From positions 1 through 64,000 of the forward strand of contig CAJTAK010000015.1 of NCBI GenBank assembly GCA_910574255.1: a stretch of 64,000 bases of DNA, read 5' to 3'. The notes beneath the pieces were generated by a model, which saw only the letters and a program-made list of their open reading frames with translations, ran no database searches and had not been told where the DNA came from. Below, piece by piece: positions 1 to 9,654 of the stretch. The position numbers and the translations under genes are program-made. Source of the DNA: Clostridia bacterium. Lineage in GTDB: Bacteria > Bacillota > Clostridia > Lachnospirales > Lachnospiraceae. Each line of letters starts with the position of its first letter. Within the stretch, counting starts at the first letter, position 1.

Positions 1-38
1 AACATAGAAAAAATAAAAATGCAAGAGTTATGAGAAAT

Positions 39-60
39 AAAAAAAGCCTTATTTCAAGGC
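39..60 (-). terminator. Small hairpin with T-run on the minus strand
   Basis: A 5-bp stem (GCCTT/AAGGC, 46-50 with 56-60) has a 5-nt loop. Read on the minus strand it is followed by seven T, the shape of an intrinsic terminator. On the plus strand the tail is only GTTT. It may terminate a gene lying left of the window, working mainly in one direction. The short stem makes this a weak call. The rest of 1-188 holds no ORF; a second small hairpin (AGCGG/CCGCT) lies at 153-168. Confidence 0.35.
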
Positions 61-188
61 GTTTAAAAAGGGTTGAATATACGGTTTGCTTCGAAAGAAT
101 ATGGTGTTAACTGCTAAAGACGGGTATTGTATGGGTGAAATATAATATAAACAGCGGATTAAGCCGCTATAATTGTGCATTATGAGAC

Positions 189-218
189 TTGATTTTCTCA
201 CAAAGCTTGTGTTATACT
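189..218 (+). promoter_or_regulatory. Putative sigma-A promoter of tig
   Basis: A -35-like TTGATT (189-194) and a -10-like TATACT (213-218) are separated by 18 nt. They lie about 125 nt upstream of the tig start, leaving a leader of roughly 120 nt. No other good hexamer pair was seen closer to the gene. This was judged by eye, with no experimental support. Confidence 0.45.
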
Positions 219-343
219 ACTACAATGACTGTAAGTGTGTGAAGATTTATAGAGGTGTAACAAGCCGGATTCGCTGCTGTGAACACCATGGGTGCGAACA
301 GTAATCTGTTATGTAAAGATACAATTTAAGGAGGAGATAAAAA

Positions 344-1630
344 ATGAGTTTACAAGTGGAAAAACTGGAGAAGAATATGGCTAAGCTTACTATTGAGGCG
401 TCTGCTGAAGAATTGGAGCAGGCTCTTCAGAAAGCATACCTGAAGAATAAAAACAAGATCAATGTTCCGGGCTTCCGCAAGGGCAAGGTACCGCGCCAGA
501 TGATAGAGAAAATGTACGGACCGGAGATTTTTTACGAAGATGCAGCCAATGTGTTGATTCCTGACGCCTATGCGGCAGCGGCCGATGAGTGTGAGCTTAA
601 GCTCGTGTCGCGTCCGACTATTGATATTGTTCAGATTGAAAAAGGACAGCCGTTTATCTTTACAGCCGAGGTTGCCGTAAAGCCGGAGGTGACTTTGGGG
701 GAATATAAGGGCATTGAAGTAGAAAAGGCTGATACCACAGCCACAGAAGAAGAGATTACGGCAGAAGTAGATAAGGAACGTGAGAACAATTCCAGAACTA
801 TCACAGTAGAGGATCGCAGTGTTCAGGACGGGGATATGACTGTGATTGATTTCGAGGGCTTTGTGGACGGAACAGCTTTTGAAGGCGGTAAGGGAACCGA
901 CTATCGTCTGACTATCGGTTCCGGTGCGTTTATTCCGGGTTTTGAAGAGCAGCTTGTAGGTGCTGAGCTTGGAAAAGAGGTTGAGGTCAATGTAACCTTC
1001 CCGGAAGAGTATCATGCAAAGGATCTGGCAGGAAAGGCCGCTGTTTTTAAGTGTACTGTAAAGGAGATCAAGGTAAAAGAGCTTCCGGAAGCAGATGATG
1101 AGTTTGCAATGGATGTATCTGAGTTCGATACGATGGAAGAGTACCGTGCAGATCTTAAGAAAAAGATAGAGGAGCGCAAAGCTGCAGATGCCAAGGCGAA
1201 GAAAGAGGATGCCGTCATTGAGAAGATTATTGAGGGCGCCGTTATGGAGATCCCGGATGCGATGATCGAGACACAGGCCGAGTATCTGGTGGATGATTTC
1301 GCTCAGAGAATGCAGATGCAGGGAATGTCCATGGACCAGTATATGCAGTATACAGGAGCTACCATAGAGTCTATGACCAATCAGATGAAACCTCAGGCAA
1401 AGAAGCGCATTGAGAGCCGTCTGGTTCTGGAGGCTGTTGCGGCGGCCGAGAACATAGAGATTGGAGACGAGGCCATTGAGGCAGAGATGACTCGTATGGC
1501 GGAAGCCTACAAGATGGAACTTGATAAGCTTCGGGAGCTTATCAGCGAGGAAGAGAAGAAGAATATGAGAGAGGATCTGTCTATCCAGAAAGCTATAGAG
1601 CTGGTGACAGAGGCAGCAGTTGAGAAATAA
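344..1630 (+). CDS. tig: Trigger factor, ribosome-associated chaperone
   Basis: Trigger factor is a ribosome-bound peptidyl-prolyl isomerase and chaperone that meets nascent chains at the exit tunnel. The product has 428 aa, the usual length. The ribosome-docking signature GFRKGKVP lies at residues 43-50 in the N-terminal domain. An FKBP-like domain spans roughly 155-250 (GDMTVIDFEG through FIPGFEEQL). The rest is the helical C-terminal chaperone domain, rich in Glu, Lys and Met. The ATG at 344 follows a strong AGGAGG site. The gene leads tig-clpP-clpX-lon, a classical Clostridia arrangement joining nascent-chain folding to proteolysis. Family identity is clear and nothing is odd. Confidence 0.97.
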   Translation: MSLQVEKLEKNMAKLTIEASAEELEQALQKAYLKNKNKINVPGFRKGKVPRQMIEKMYGPEIFYEDAANVLIPDAYAAAADECELKLVSRPTIDIVQIEKGQPFIFTAEVAVKPEVTLGEYKGIEVEKADTTATEEEITAEVDKERENNSRTITVEDRSVQDGDMTVIDFEGFVDGTAFEGGKGTDYRLTIGSGAFIPGFEEQLVGAELGKEVEVNVTFPEEYHAKDLAGKAAVFKCTVKEIKVKELPEADDEFAMDVSEFDTMEEYRADLKKKIEERKAADAKAKKEDAVIEKIIEGAVMEIPDAMIETQAEYLVDDFAQRMQMQGMSMDQYMQYTGATIESMTNQMKPQAKKRIESRLVLEAVAAAENIEIGDEAIEAEMTRMAEAYKMELDKLRELISEEEKKNMREDLSIQKAIELVTEAAVEK

Positions 1631-1667
1631 GACGTGCTGCGTTTAGGAAAGAAATGAGGAGGAAATG

Positions 1668-2258
1668 ATGAATATGAGTTTGGTACCTTATGTAGTTGAG
1701 CAGACCAGCAGGGGCGAGCGTTCTTATGACATATACTCCAGACTTCTGAAGGATCGAATCATTATTCTGGGAGAGGAAGTCAATGATGTAACTGCCAGTC
1801 TGGTGACGGCACAGCTTTTGTTTTTGGAGTCAGAGGATCCGGGAAAGGATATCAATCTGTATATTAACAGCCCAGGCGGCTCGGTAACTGCAGGCATGGC
1901 CATCTATGACACCATGCAGTATATCAAGTGTGATGTGTCTACCATTTGTATGGGAATGGCAGCCAGCATGGGTGCATTTCTTCTGGCAGGCGGCACAAAG
2001 GGCAAGCGTATGGCGCTTCCAAATGCAGAGATTATGATTCATCAGCCTTCCGGCGGAGCTAAGGGCCAGGCTACAGATATTAAGATTGTGGCGGATCACA
2101 TCCTGCGTACAAAGAAAAAGCTGAATGAGATTCTTGCTGCCAATACGGGTCAGCCTCTGGAAGTAATTGAGGTGGATACAGAGCGTGATAACTACATGAG
2201 CGCTGAGGAGGCTATGAAGTATGGCTTGATTGACAGCGTGATCGCAAATCGGAAGTAA
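1668..2258 (+). CDS. clpP: ATP-dependent Clp protease proteolytic subunit
   Basis: ClpP forms the tetradecameric serine-protease barrel that degrades substrates unfolded by ClpX in the cytosol. With the start at 1668 (196 aa) the catalytic triad is Ser100 (in MGMAASMGA), His125 (in MIHQPSGG) and Asp174 (in DTERDNYMS). Three ATGs are possible at 1665, 1668 and 1674. An AGGAGG at 1657-1662 gives spacings of 2, 5 and 11 nt, so 1668 is preferred and 1665 cannot be excluded. The gene lies 37 nt after tig and 16 nt before clpX, so it is probably cotranscribed. No CtsR-type operator was recognised upstream. Confidence 0.97.
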   Translation: MNMSLVPYVVEQTSRGERSYDIYSRLLKDRIIILGEEVNDVTASLVTAQLLFLESEDPGKDINLYINSPGGSVTAGMAIYDTMQYIKCDVSTICMGMAASMGAFLLAGGTKGKRMALPNAEIMIHQPSGGAKGQATDIKIVADHILRTKKKLNEILAANTGQPLEVIEVDTERDNYMSAEEAMKYGLIDSVIANRK

Positions 2259-2274
2259 AGGGGCGAGAACAACT

Positions 2275-3534
2275 ATGCCTAGAAACAATGATAATAATGT
2301 AAGATGCTCTTTTTGCGGAAAGTCGGGGGAGCAGGTAAGAAAGATGATTTCCGGACCCAGCGGAACCTACATCTGCGATGAGTGTATTGAACTCTGTTCC
2401 GAGCTTATCGAGGAGGAATTGGAGCTGGATGAGCAGGAGCTGGGGGATGAGGAGATCAATCTCCTGAAGCCTAAAGAGATTAAAGCATTTCTGGATGAAT
2501 ATGTGATTGGCCAGGAGGAAGCAAAAAAGGTTCTATCTGTAGCGGTTTATAATCATTACAAAAGGATTTTGGCAGTCAGGGATAAGGAGCTGGATGTAGA
2601 GCTGCAGAAAAGCAATATTCTGATGCTTGGGCCTACTGGGTCGGGTAAGACTTTATTGGCACAGACGCTGGCAAGGCTTTTGAATGTACCCTTTGCCATT
2701 GCAGATGCCACATCACTTACAGAAGCCGGCTATGTGGGCGAGGATGTGGAGAACATTCTTCTGAAAATCATTCAGGCAGCAGATTATGACATAGAGCGTG
2801 CACAGCACGGAATCATTTATATTGACGAGATTGATAAAATTACCAGAAAGTCAGAGAATCCATCCATTACCAGGGATGTGTCCGGAGAGGGCGTTCAGCA
2901 GGCGCTCCTTAAGATTCTGGAGGGAACCATTGCTTCTGTGCCGCCTCAGGGAGGCAGGAAGCATCCCCATCAGGAGTTTATACAGATTGATACGACCAAC
3001 ATTTTGTTCATTTGCGGCGGTGCTTTTGAGGGGCTTGACAAGGTGATTGAGCGGAGAATGGATCGGAGATCCATTGGCTTCAATGCAGAGCTGTCGAAGC
3101 CCAACGAAGAAGAAAATGTGGGTAAGCTGCTTCGGCAGGTATTGCCGGAGGATCTGGTGAAATTCGGTATGATACCGGAGTTCGTAGGGCGTGTGCCGGT
3201 AACGGTGGCACTGGATGCTTTGACAAAGGAGGACATGGTACGCATTCTTGTAGAGCCGAAAAATTCCATCGTGAAGCAGTATAAGAAAATGCTGGAATTG
3301 GATGGAGTAAAGTTATCCTTTGAAAAGGAGGCTATTGAGGCCATCGCCGCAGAGACGGTAACAAGGAAGACGGGCGCAAGAGGCTTACGGGCAATTATGG
3401 AGCATATTATGATGGATACCATGTATGAAGTTCCATCAGACGAGAGTGTTACCAATTGCGTGATTACCAAAGAAGTCGTAGACGGAACGGGAAGTCCTGT
3501 AACTACTGGCAATGAAATGAGATTCCGGGCATAG
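2275..3534 (+). CDS. clpX: Clp protease ATP-binding subunit ClpX
   Basis: ClpX is the AAA+ unfoldase that feeds substrates to ClpP. The N-terminal zinc-binding domain has Cys11, Cys14, Cys34 and Cys37 (CSFC...CDEC). Walker A is GPTGSGKT at 119-126, Walker B is around 181-187 (IYIDEID), and the ClpP-docking IGF loop is at about 267-269. The length of 419 aa is normal. A ribosome-binding site (AGGGGCGAG) precedes the ATG. The gene is 16 nt downstream of clpP. The 145 nt between clpX and lon (3535-3679) contain no ORF and no clear terminator, so read-through into lon is possible. Confidence 0.97.
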   Translation: MPRNNDNNVRCSFCGKSGEQVRKMISGPSGTYICDECIELCSELIEEELELDEQELGDEEINLLKPKEIKAFLDEYVIGQEEAKKVLSVAVYNHYKRILAVRDKELDVELQKSNILMLGPTGSGKTLLAQTLARLLNVPFAIADATSLTEAGYVGEDVENILLKIIQAADYDIERAQHGIIYIDEIDKITRKSENPSITRDVSGEGVQQALLKILEGTIASVPPQGGRKHPHQEFIQIDTTNILFICGGAFEGLDKVIERRMDRRSIGFNAELSKPNEEENVGKLLRQVLPEDLVKFGMIPEFVGRVPVTVALDALTKEDMVRILVEPKNSIVKQYKKMLELDGVKLSFEKEAIEAIAAETVTRKTGARGLRAIMEHIMMDTMYEVPSDESVTNCVITKEVVDGTGSPVTTGNEMRFRA

Positions 3535-3679
3535 CCTGGAATCTCTTTGTATAAACAGCAGCACCTGAATTGTACACAGATGGATTTGCAAAATCATGGC
3601 TCAACGGTCATAAAGGGAGCTGCAAGGGTGTGTACTGTCCGGATACAGAGGAACTGGAATAAAAATAGGAGAGTGCGAC

Positions 3680-6001
3680 GTGAGTGAATTGATTCAGATT
3701 TTACCAGTGGTTGCCCTTCGGGGAATGACAATTCTTCCTGACATGGTCATCCACTTTGATGTGAGCAGAGAACGCTCTGTGAAAGCCATTGAACAAGCCA
3801 TGCTTCGAGAGCAGAGATTGTTTTTGGTGACCCAGAAGAATACACAGACTGAGAATCCGGGAGCAGATGATCTCTACCGGATTGGAACTATCGCTTCGGT
3901 AAAGCAGGTCATTAAGCTTCCGCATAACATTCTGCGCATCTTAGCCGAGGGGATAGAACGGGGCGAGATGTCCCATCTGGAGCTGGATGGAGATTATCCG
4001 GAGGCGGAAGTGGTCCGCTTTGAGGAAGAGGATCCGGAAAGCCTGCAGCCTGATATTCGGGAAGCTATGATAAGAAGTTTAAAGGAGACTTTTCATTCCT
4101 ATTGTCAGGAGAGCGGCAAAGCCGGAAAGGAATTAGAGCGGCAGATTGGGGAGAGGGAGGATCTTTCCAGACTGATGCGGCAGCTGATGATACATTTGCC
4201 GCTCCATTATGAAGAGAAGCAGAGACTTTTGGAGACTGTCAGCCTGTCTGAGCGATTTGAACTCCTTGGCACATTGATGAATAAAGAAATTGGAATCATG
4301 CGCTTTAAAAGGGAGCTTCAGGAGAAGATTAAGGCGAAGGTAGACAAGAACCAGAGGGAATACCTGCTTCGTGAGCAGCTGAAGGTGATTCGTGAAGAGT
4401 TGGGGGAGGATACCTCTGGAACAGATGCGGATCACTTCCGTGAGGCTCTGGAAAAGCTGCGTGCGCCCAAAGAAGTTAAGGAGAAGATAGGAAAAGAAAT
4501 TAACCGATTTAAAAACATCGGCAATAATTCTTCTGAAAGTGCCGTGATTCGGGGCTATATTGAAACTTTGCTGGAAATGCCATGGGAAAAGTCCTCCCGG
4601 GACAGTGTGGATCTGAAACGTGCAGAGGAAATCTTAAATGCAGATCACTATGGACTGGAAAAGGTAAAGGAGCGTGTGCTGGAATTTTTAGCAGTGCGCA
4701 CCCTGACAAAGAAGGGCAGCAGCCCTATCCTTTGTCTGGTGGGGCCGCCCGGAACGGGAAAGACCTCCATCGCCCGTTCGGTTGCCAGAGCACTTAACAA
4801 GAAATATGTGCGCATCTGCCTGGGCGGTGTCCGGGACGAGGCGGAGATCCGGGGACACAGGAGAACCTATGTAGGAGCTATGCCAGGAAGAATCGCTGCC
4901 GGCATGCGTCAGGCAGGTGTGAAGAATCCTCTGATGCTGTTGGACGAGATTGACAAAGTAAGCAGTGATTATAAGGGAGATACCTCATCTGCTTTATTGG
5001 AGGTATTGGATTCAGAGCAGAACAACCGGTTTCAGGATCATTATGTGGAGATTCCCCTGGATCTGTCAGAGGTACTTTTTATCGCTACAGCCAATGATGC
5101 TCAGACTATTCCCCGGCCTCTTTTAGATCGAATGGAGCTAATCGAAGTCAGCAGCTATACAGAAAATGAGAAAGTACATATCGCAAGGGAGCATTTGATT
5201 GAAAAGCAGATGGAGAAGAACGGCTTGAAGGAAGGCCAGCTTGCCATAAGCTGCGGAGCGCTGGAAACACTGATTCACAGTTATACCAGAGAAGCAGGCG
5301 TGCGTCAGCTGGAGCGCAAGCTGGGAGAGGTCTGCCGGAAAGCGGCCAGAGAGATTCTGGAACAGGACAAAAGTAAAGTCCGCCTGACAGAAAACAATCT
5401 GAGCCGTTATCTGGGAAAGCCAAGGTATGTATTTGATATGGCAAATGAGACAGATGAGATTGGAATTGTCCGAGGGCTTGCATGGACGAGCGTTGGAGGC
5501 GACACCCTTCAGATTGAGGTGAATATTATGCCTGGAAAGGGTGAGATTTCCCTTACGGGCATGATGGGAGATGTAATGAAGGAGTCTGCCCGGACAGGTT
5601 TGAGCTATATCCGTTCCGTGAGCAGCAGCTATGGGATTGACAAAGAATTTTTTCAGGAGCATGATATTCATATCCATATTCCGGAGGGGGCTGTGCCAAA
5701 GGATGGCCCGTCAGCCGGAATCACTATGGCAACAGCCATGCTTTCGGCCATCACAGAGATTCCCGTGTATGCCAGTGTAGCTATGACCGGAGAGATTACC
5801 CTTCGGGGACGGGTATTGCCCATTGGAGGCTTGAAGGAGAAGATTCTGGCGGCCAAAAGCGCCGGGATCAAGACTGTGCTGGTACCGTCCAGGAATAAGA
5901 GAGATGTAGAAGAAATATCAGGAGAGATTCGAAAAGGAATCCAGATTGTATATGTGGAACAAATGAAAGAAGTATTGGAGGCAGCCTTCCATGATCATTA
6001 A
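3680..6001 (+). CDS. lon: ATP-dependent Lon protease (LonA type)
   Basis: Lon is a homo-hexameric AAA+ serine protease of the cytosol. The 773 aa match the Bacillus LonA length. In order there is an N-terminal substrate domain (1-200), a coiled-coil linker, an AAA+ module with Walker A GPPGTGKT (355-362) and Walker B LDEID (421-425), and a C-terminal protease domain. The catalytic Ser is 678 (PKDGPSAG) and the Lys is 721. The start is GTG at 3680, after TAGGAGAG. The 3' end overlaps engB by 11 nt, which implies translational coupling. Nothing is missing. Confidence 0.96.
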   Translation: MSELIQILPVVALRGMTILPDMVIHFDVSRERSVKAIEQAMLREQRLFLVTQKNTQTENPGADDLYRIGTIASVKQVIKLPHNILRILAEGIERGEMSHLELDGDYPEAEVVRFEEEDPESLQPDIREAMIRSLKETFHSYCQESGKAGKELERQIGEREDLSRLMRQLMIHLPLHYEEKQRLLETVSLSERFELLGTLMNKEIGIMRFKRELQEKIKAKVDKNQREYLLREQLKVIREELGEDTSGTDADHFREALEKLRAPKEVKEKIGKEINRFKNIGNNSSESAVIRGYIETLLEMPWEKSSRDSVDLKRAEEILNADHYGLEKVKERVLEFLAVRTLTKKGSSPILCLVGPPGTGKTSIARSVARALNKKYVRICLGGVRDEAEIRGHRRTYVGAMPGRIAAGMRQAGVKNPLMLLDEIDKVSSDYKGDTSSALLEVLDSEQNNRFQDHYVEIPLDLSEVLFIATANDAQTIPRPLLDRMELIEVSSYTENEKVHIAREHLIEKQMEKNGLKEGQLAISCGALETLIHSYTREAGVRQLERKLGEVCRKAAREILEQDKSKVRLTENNLSRYLGKPRYVFDMANETDEIGIVRGLAWTSVGGDTLQIEVNIMPGKGEISLTGMMGDVMKESARTGLSYIRSVSSSYGIDKEFFQEHDIHIHIPEGAVPKDGPSAGITMATAMLSAITEIPVYASVAMTGEITLRGRVLPIGGLKEKILAAKSAGIKTVLVPSRNKRDVEEISGEIRKGIQIVYVEQMKEVLEAAFHDH

Positions 6002-6599
6002 GAATGTAAGCTTGGAGACCGTGTGCGGTATTACCAGCAAGCTGCCGGAGAATGCCATGCCGGAGATTGCCTTTGCCGGGAAATCCAATGTGGGGAAGTC
6101 TTCCCTGATTAACGCATTGATGAACCGAAAGGCTCTGGCAAGGACTTCTGCACAGCCGGGTAAGACTCAAACTATTAATTTTTATAACATTAACAATACC
6201 ATGTATCTGGTGGATCTGCCGGGTTATGGCTATGCAAAGGTGGCTCAGGAGGTAAAGGAGCAGTGGGGAAAGCTTATTGAGCGGTATCTTCATGGTTCTG
6301 GGCAGCTGCGGGCGGTGTTTCTTCTTATTGACATCCGCCATGAGCCTTCGGCCAATGATAAACGTATGTACGAGTGGATTGTCTATCATGGATATGATCC
6401 CATTATCATAGCCACGAAGCTGGATAAGATAAACAGAAGTCAGGTGGAGAAGCATTTAAAAATGGTACGTACCGGATTGCATGTAAAGCCGGGGACGGCA
6501 ATTTTGCCTTTTTCTGCTCTTACAAAACAGGGGAGAGATGAGATCTGGGAGCAGGTGGAAATGCTGCTGGCAGATCAGGAGGAACCGGAGGTGGAGTAA
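5991..6599 (+). CDS. engB: Ribosome biogenesis GTPase EngB/YsxC
   Basis: EngB (YsxC/YihA) is an essential small GTPase needed for 50S subunit assembly. The product has 202 aa. The P-loop GKSNVGKSS lies at 30-38, the switch region PGKTQTINFY around 56-65, the G3 motif DLPGYG at 75-80 and a G4 motif TKLDK near 142-146. It overlaps the lon 3' end by 11 nt, and the next gene starts at the base after its stop codon. The lon-engB pairing is conserved in Firmicutes. The call is certain at family level. Confidence 0.96.
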   Translation: MIIKNVSLETVCGITSKLPENAMPEIAFAGKSNVGKSSLINALMNRKALARTSAQPGKTQTINFYNINNTMYLVDLPGYGYAKVAQEVKEQWGKLIERYLHGSGQLRAVFLLIDIRHEPSANDKRMYEWIVYHGYDPIIIATKLDKINRSQVEKHLKMVRTGLHVKPGTAILPFSALTKQGRDEIWEQVEMLLADQEEPEVE

Positions 6600-7718
6600 A
6601 TGCCCGGAAGATATCTGCGCTGTATGGTAAATATTCTTTTATATGTGGTTGGTGTTGTACTGCTGTTTGTTCTGACGCCCAGACTGCTGGTATTTTTTAT
6701 GCCCTTTGTAGTTGGGTGGATTATTGCACTGCTGGCAAATCCTCTGGTGCGCCTTATGGAACGGCGGCTTAAGATGGTGCGCCGGCACAGTTCTATGCTG
6801 ATCATTATTACAGCGATTGCATTGGTAGTTACAGGGGGATATTTCGCATTGTCGGCTATAGCCCGGGAATTATACAGCTTTTTGGAAGTGCTTCCGAATA
6901 TTTATGGATCCTTTTTGGAGGAATTGGAGGAAATCAGAGAGAATATGCAGGGGGTATCTGCCCGGGTGCCGCCTCAGCTGCGGGAAGGCGCAGCCAGTCT
7001 GACAGATTCTCTGACGGAATCCTTAGGCGATTTGGTCAGTGCAATTGGAAAGCCTACAGTGGCAGCCGCAGGTACAGTTGCAAGGAATATTCCCAATGCA
7101 TTGATTCATGTGATTTTTTCTATCCTTTCTGCCTATTTTTTTATTGCAGAGCGGGATCGGATTGTTAAGGCTATGAGAGAACGGATTCCAGAGTGGATTT
7201 GGGTAAAGTGGCATTTTATTACAGAAAAGTTTCGGAGAGCTATAGGGGGCTATTTTAAAGCCCAGTTTAAAATTATGGGTGTGGTAGCTTTGATTTTGCT
7301 TGTGGGTTTTTTGATTTTGAAAATCCACTATGCAGTTTTACTGGCTGTTCTGATTGCGGTTTTAGATTTTCTTCCCTTTTTCGGCACAGGAACAGCGCTG
7401 ATTCCATGGGCTGTTTTAAAGATCTTGAGTGCGGACTATCAGTTTGCAGTGGGATTGATTATTATTTATCTGGTGAGCCAGCTGGTTCGCCAGCTTATAC
7501 AGCCGAAGATTGTGGGGGACAGCATTGGGCTGGAGCCATTGCCGACCCTGTTTTTCATGTTTATTGGTTATAAAGTCAGCAGCATTTTCGGCATGATTAT
7601 CGCAGTGCCCATTGGAATGATTCTGGTAAGCCTGTATCAGGCCGGGGCTTTTGCGGATGTGATTGCGGATATAAAGGAGCTGACGGAGGGACTGCGAGAG
7701 TTTAGAAGGAGAGAATGA
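6600..7718 (+). CDS. AI-2E/YtvI-family membrane permease
   Basis: A 372-aa polytopic membrane protein of the AI-2E transporter superfamily, closest in style to the sporulation membrane protein YtvI. Hydrophobic segments occur near residues 10-45, 60-80, 155-175, 215-270 and 285-350. A central soluble segment (about 85-150) with an amphipathic ELEEIREN stretch is typical of the family. The ATG at 6600 directly follows the engB stop and has a GGAGG 9 nt upstream; an internal Met at 6624 is possible. The gene overlaps the following MATE gene by 4 nt. What it moves is unknown, and the YtvI assignment is an inference from lineage and topology. Confidence 0.8.
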   Translation: MPGRYLRCMVNILLYVVGVVLLFVLTPRLLVFFMPFVVGWIIALLANPLVRLMERRLKMVRRHSSMLIIITAIALVVTGGYFALSAIARELYSFLEVLPNIYGSFLEELEEIRENMQGVSARVPPQLREGAASLTDSLTESLGDLVSAIGKPTVAAAGTVARNIPNALIHVIFSILSAYFFIAERDRIVKAMRERIPEWIWVKWHFITEKFRRAIGGYFKAQFKIMGVVALILLVGFLILKIHYAVLLAVLIAVLDFLPFFGTGTALIPWAVLKILSADYQFAVGLIIIYLVSQLVRQLIQPKIVGDSIGLEPLPTLFFMFIGYKVSSIFGMIIAVPIGMILVSLYQAGAFADVIADIKELTEGLREFRRRE

Positions 7719-9103
7719 TGACAGAAGAAGTACAAAAAGAGAATAAGATGGGCTATATGCCCATTCCGAAATTACTGTTTACCATGTCTATGCCTATGAT
7801 TATTTCTATGCTGGTGCAGGCGCTGTACAATGTGGTGGACAGCGCTTTTGTGGCTCAGCTCAATGAGGATGCCCTGACAGCCGTATCTATGGCTTTCCCG
7901 GTGCAGAATCTTATGATTGCCGTGTCTGTGGGAACGGGTGTAGGCATCAATGCGCTGCTTTCCAGATCTCTGGGTGAAAAGCAGTTTGAGCAGGCAAATC
8001 TGGCGGCGAAAAATGGTCTGTTTCTGGGGATTGTGAGCTATGTAGTGTTTGCCGTATTGGGAGTTCTGGGCTCCCGGCAGTTTTATCTGATTCAGACAGA
8101 TGATCCGGAGATTGTATCTTACGGTACTCAGTATGTATTTGTAGTTACGGTTTTTGCCTTTGGACTGTTTTTGGCAGTTATCAGTGAACGGCTTTTACAG
8201 TCTACAGGGCTGACAATTTATAATATGTATACACAGGGATTGGGAGCGATTATCAATATTATTCTGGATCCCATATTGATTTTTGGATTGCTTGGATTTC
8301 CCCGGCTGGAGGTACTGGGAGCGGCGGTGGCGACTGTGGTTGGGCAGATTTGCGGAATGCTTCTGGGAGTTGTGTTTAATCTCCGGAAAAATAAGGAGAT
8401 TAATATTAATATGAAGGGCTTTCGGCCGGACAAGGCTACTATTAAGCGGATCTACCAGGTGGGAGTTCCCTCGATTATTATGCAGTCTATTGGATCGGTG
8501 ATGGTATTTGGAATTAATAAGATTTTGATGGCATTTACCTCCACAGCAGTTTCGGTGTTCGGCGTTTACTTTAAGCTTCAGAGCTTTATCTTTATGCCTG
8601 TGTTTGGATTAAATAATGGAATGGTGCCGATTATTGCTTACAATTATGGAGCACGGAACAAGAAAAGGATTATGCATACAGCTTGGCTCAGTATTGGGGC
8701 GGCTGTGGCTATTATGCTGGTGGGACTTGGGATCTTCCACATATTTACGGGGCAGCTCCTTGGGATTTTTGAGGCTTCAGATGAGATGCTGGCTATTGGA
8801 ATCCCGGCTCTGCGGATTATATCCTTGAGCTTCACCTTTGCCGGGTATGGCATTGTGGTGGGTTCGGTATTTCAGGCTTTGGGAAATGGTGTTTACAGCT
8901 TGATGGTGTCTGTGGCAAGGCAGCTTGTGGTGATTCTTCCGGTTGCATTTGTGCTTGCCAGGGTCGGCGGACTCATTGCAGTTTGGTGGGCATTTCCGAT
9001 TGCGGAGATTGTTGCGCTGGTTATGAGCACCATACTGTTTCGAAGAATTTATAAAAAGAAAATACAGCCTCTTGCACTTACAGAAGAGACTGCATCAGTG
9101 TAG
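7715..9103 (+). CDS. MATE-family multidrug/sodium antiporter
   Basis: A 462-aa protein with about twelve hydrophobic segments in two similar halves. It has MATE features near the N-terminus (PIPKLLFTMSMPMIISMLVQ, then NVVDSAFVAQL) and in the second half (GLNNGMVPIIAYNYGARN). MATE proteins export drugs or metabolites using Na+ or H+ gradients across the cytoplasmic membrane. The gene overlaps the YtvI-like gene by 4 nt, so the two are probably cotranslated. Its 3' end overlaps the convergent DUF4364 gene by 26 nt. The substrate cannot be inferred. Confidence 0.93.
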   Translation: MMTEEVQKENKMGYMPIPKLLFTMSMPMIISMLVQALYNVVDSAFVAQLNEDALTAVSMAFPVQNLMIAVSVGTGVGINALLSRSLGEKQFEQANLAAKNGLFLGIVSYVVFAVLGVLGSRQFYLIQTDDPEIVSYGTQYVFVVTVFAFGLFLAVISERLLQSTGLTIYNMYTQGLGAIINIILDPILIFGLLGFPRLEVLGAAVATVVGQICGMLLGVVFNLRKNKEININMKGFRPDKATIKRIYQVGVPSIIMQSIGSVMVFGINKILMAFTSTAVSVFGVYFKLQSFIFMPVFGLNNGMVPIIAYNYGARNKKRIMHTAWLSIGAAVAIMLVGLGIFHIFTGQLLGIFEASDEMLAIGIPALRIISLSFTFAGYGIVVGSVFQALGNGVYSLMVSVARQLVVILPVAFVLARVGGLIAVWWAFPIAEIVALVMSTILFRRIYKKKIQPLALTEETASV

Positions 9104-9590
9104 CATAGATTTCTTTGCTCTTGTCCCTCCAGTGGCCGCAGATGGCTTTGGCCTGTGCTTCCAAAGGAACGGTGAGGGTCAGATCAATAAGGGTAGAATC
9201 CTTTTCTAAAACCCGGCAGTGGGCGGCAAATTCACCGGTGCTCGTCTGATAGTAGGCGGCAGGGGTGGAACGCTCATTGCGCAGCTTATATTTGTGTTCT
9301 GAGAGAAAGGTATCAATATCCTCCCGAATGGCGGAGGATATTTTTGTTTCAAAATAGGTGAGGGTGGTGCGGCCTTCTTCCGTAATATGGTAGAGGGTGG
9401 TGTTGCGTACTGTCTCTAAGGAGATGAGATTGGACTCGGCCAGCTCGAAAAGGGATTGCTGGAGGGTGAAATAGTCAGTGTATTCCTTGTCCAGTATGAA
9501 TTCGGAGAGCTGGGCGTTGCTTAGAGGAAAGGTGATGCGGTTCAGAATATATAGGATAATCAGTTTATACAGAGTTTGAGTTTCGGACAT
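9078..9590 (-). CDS. DUF4364 family winged-helix-like protein
   Basis: A 170-aa protein matching the DUF4364 family of Clostridia. The N-terminal half (about 1-75) looks like a winged helix-turn-helix with an ELAESNLISLE turn and a YHITEEGRTTL wing, similar to PadR/MarR-like folds. The C-terminal half is of unknown fold. The start is supported by AGGAG 7 nt upstream of the ATG. The family function is not established; a DNA-binding regulatory role is an inference. It converges on the MATE gene with a 26-nt overlap and lies downstream of the radical SAM gene on the same strand. Confidence 0.8.
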   Translation of the reverse strand: MSETQTLYKLIILYILNRITFPLSNAQLSEFILDKEYTDYFTLQQSLFELAESNLISLETVRNTTLYHITEEGRTTLTYFETKISSAIREDIDTFLSEHKYKLRNERSTPAAYYQTSTGEFAAHCRVLEKDSTLIDLTLTVPLEAQAKAICGHWRDKSKEIYATLMQSLL

Positions 9591-9654
9591 TTTTGGGCTC
9601 CTTTGATGGGTTAATGTGGACGGGAAAAGATTCCGAAAGGGCGGTGTGGTGGAG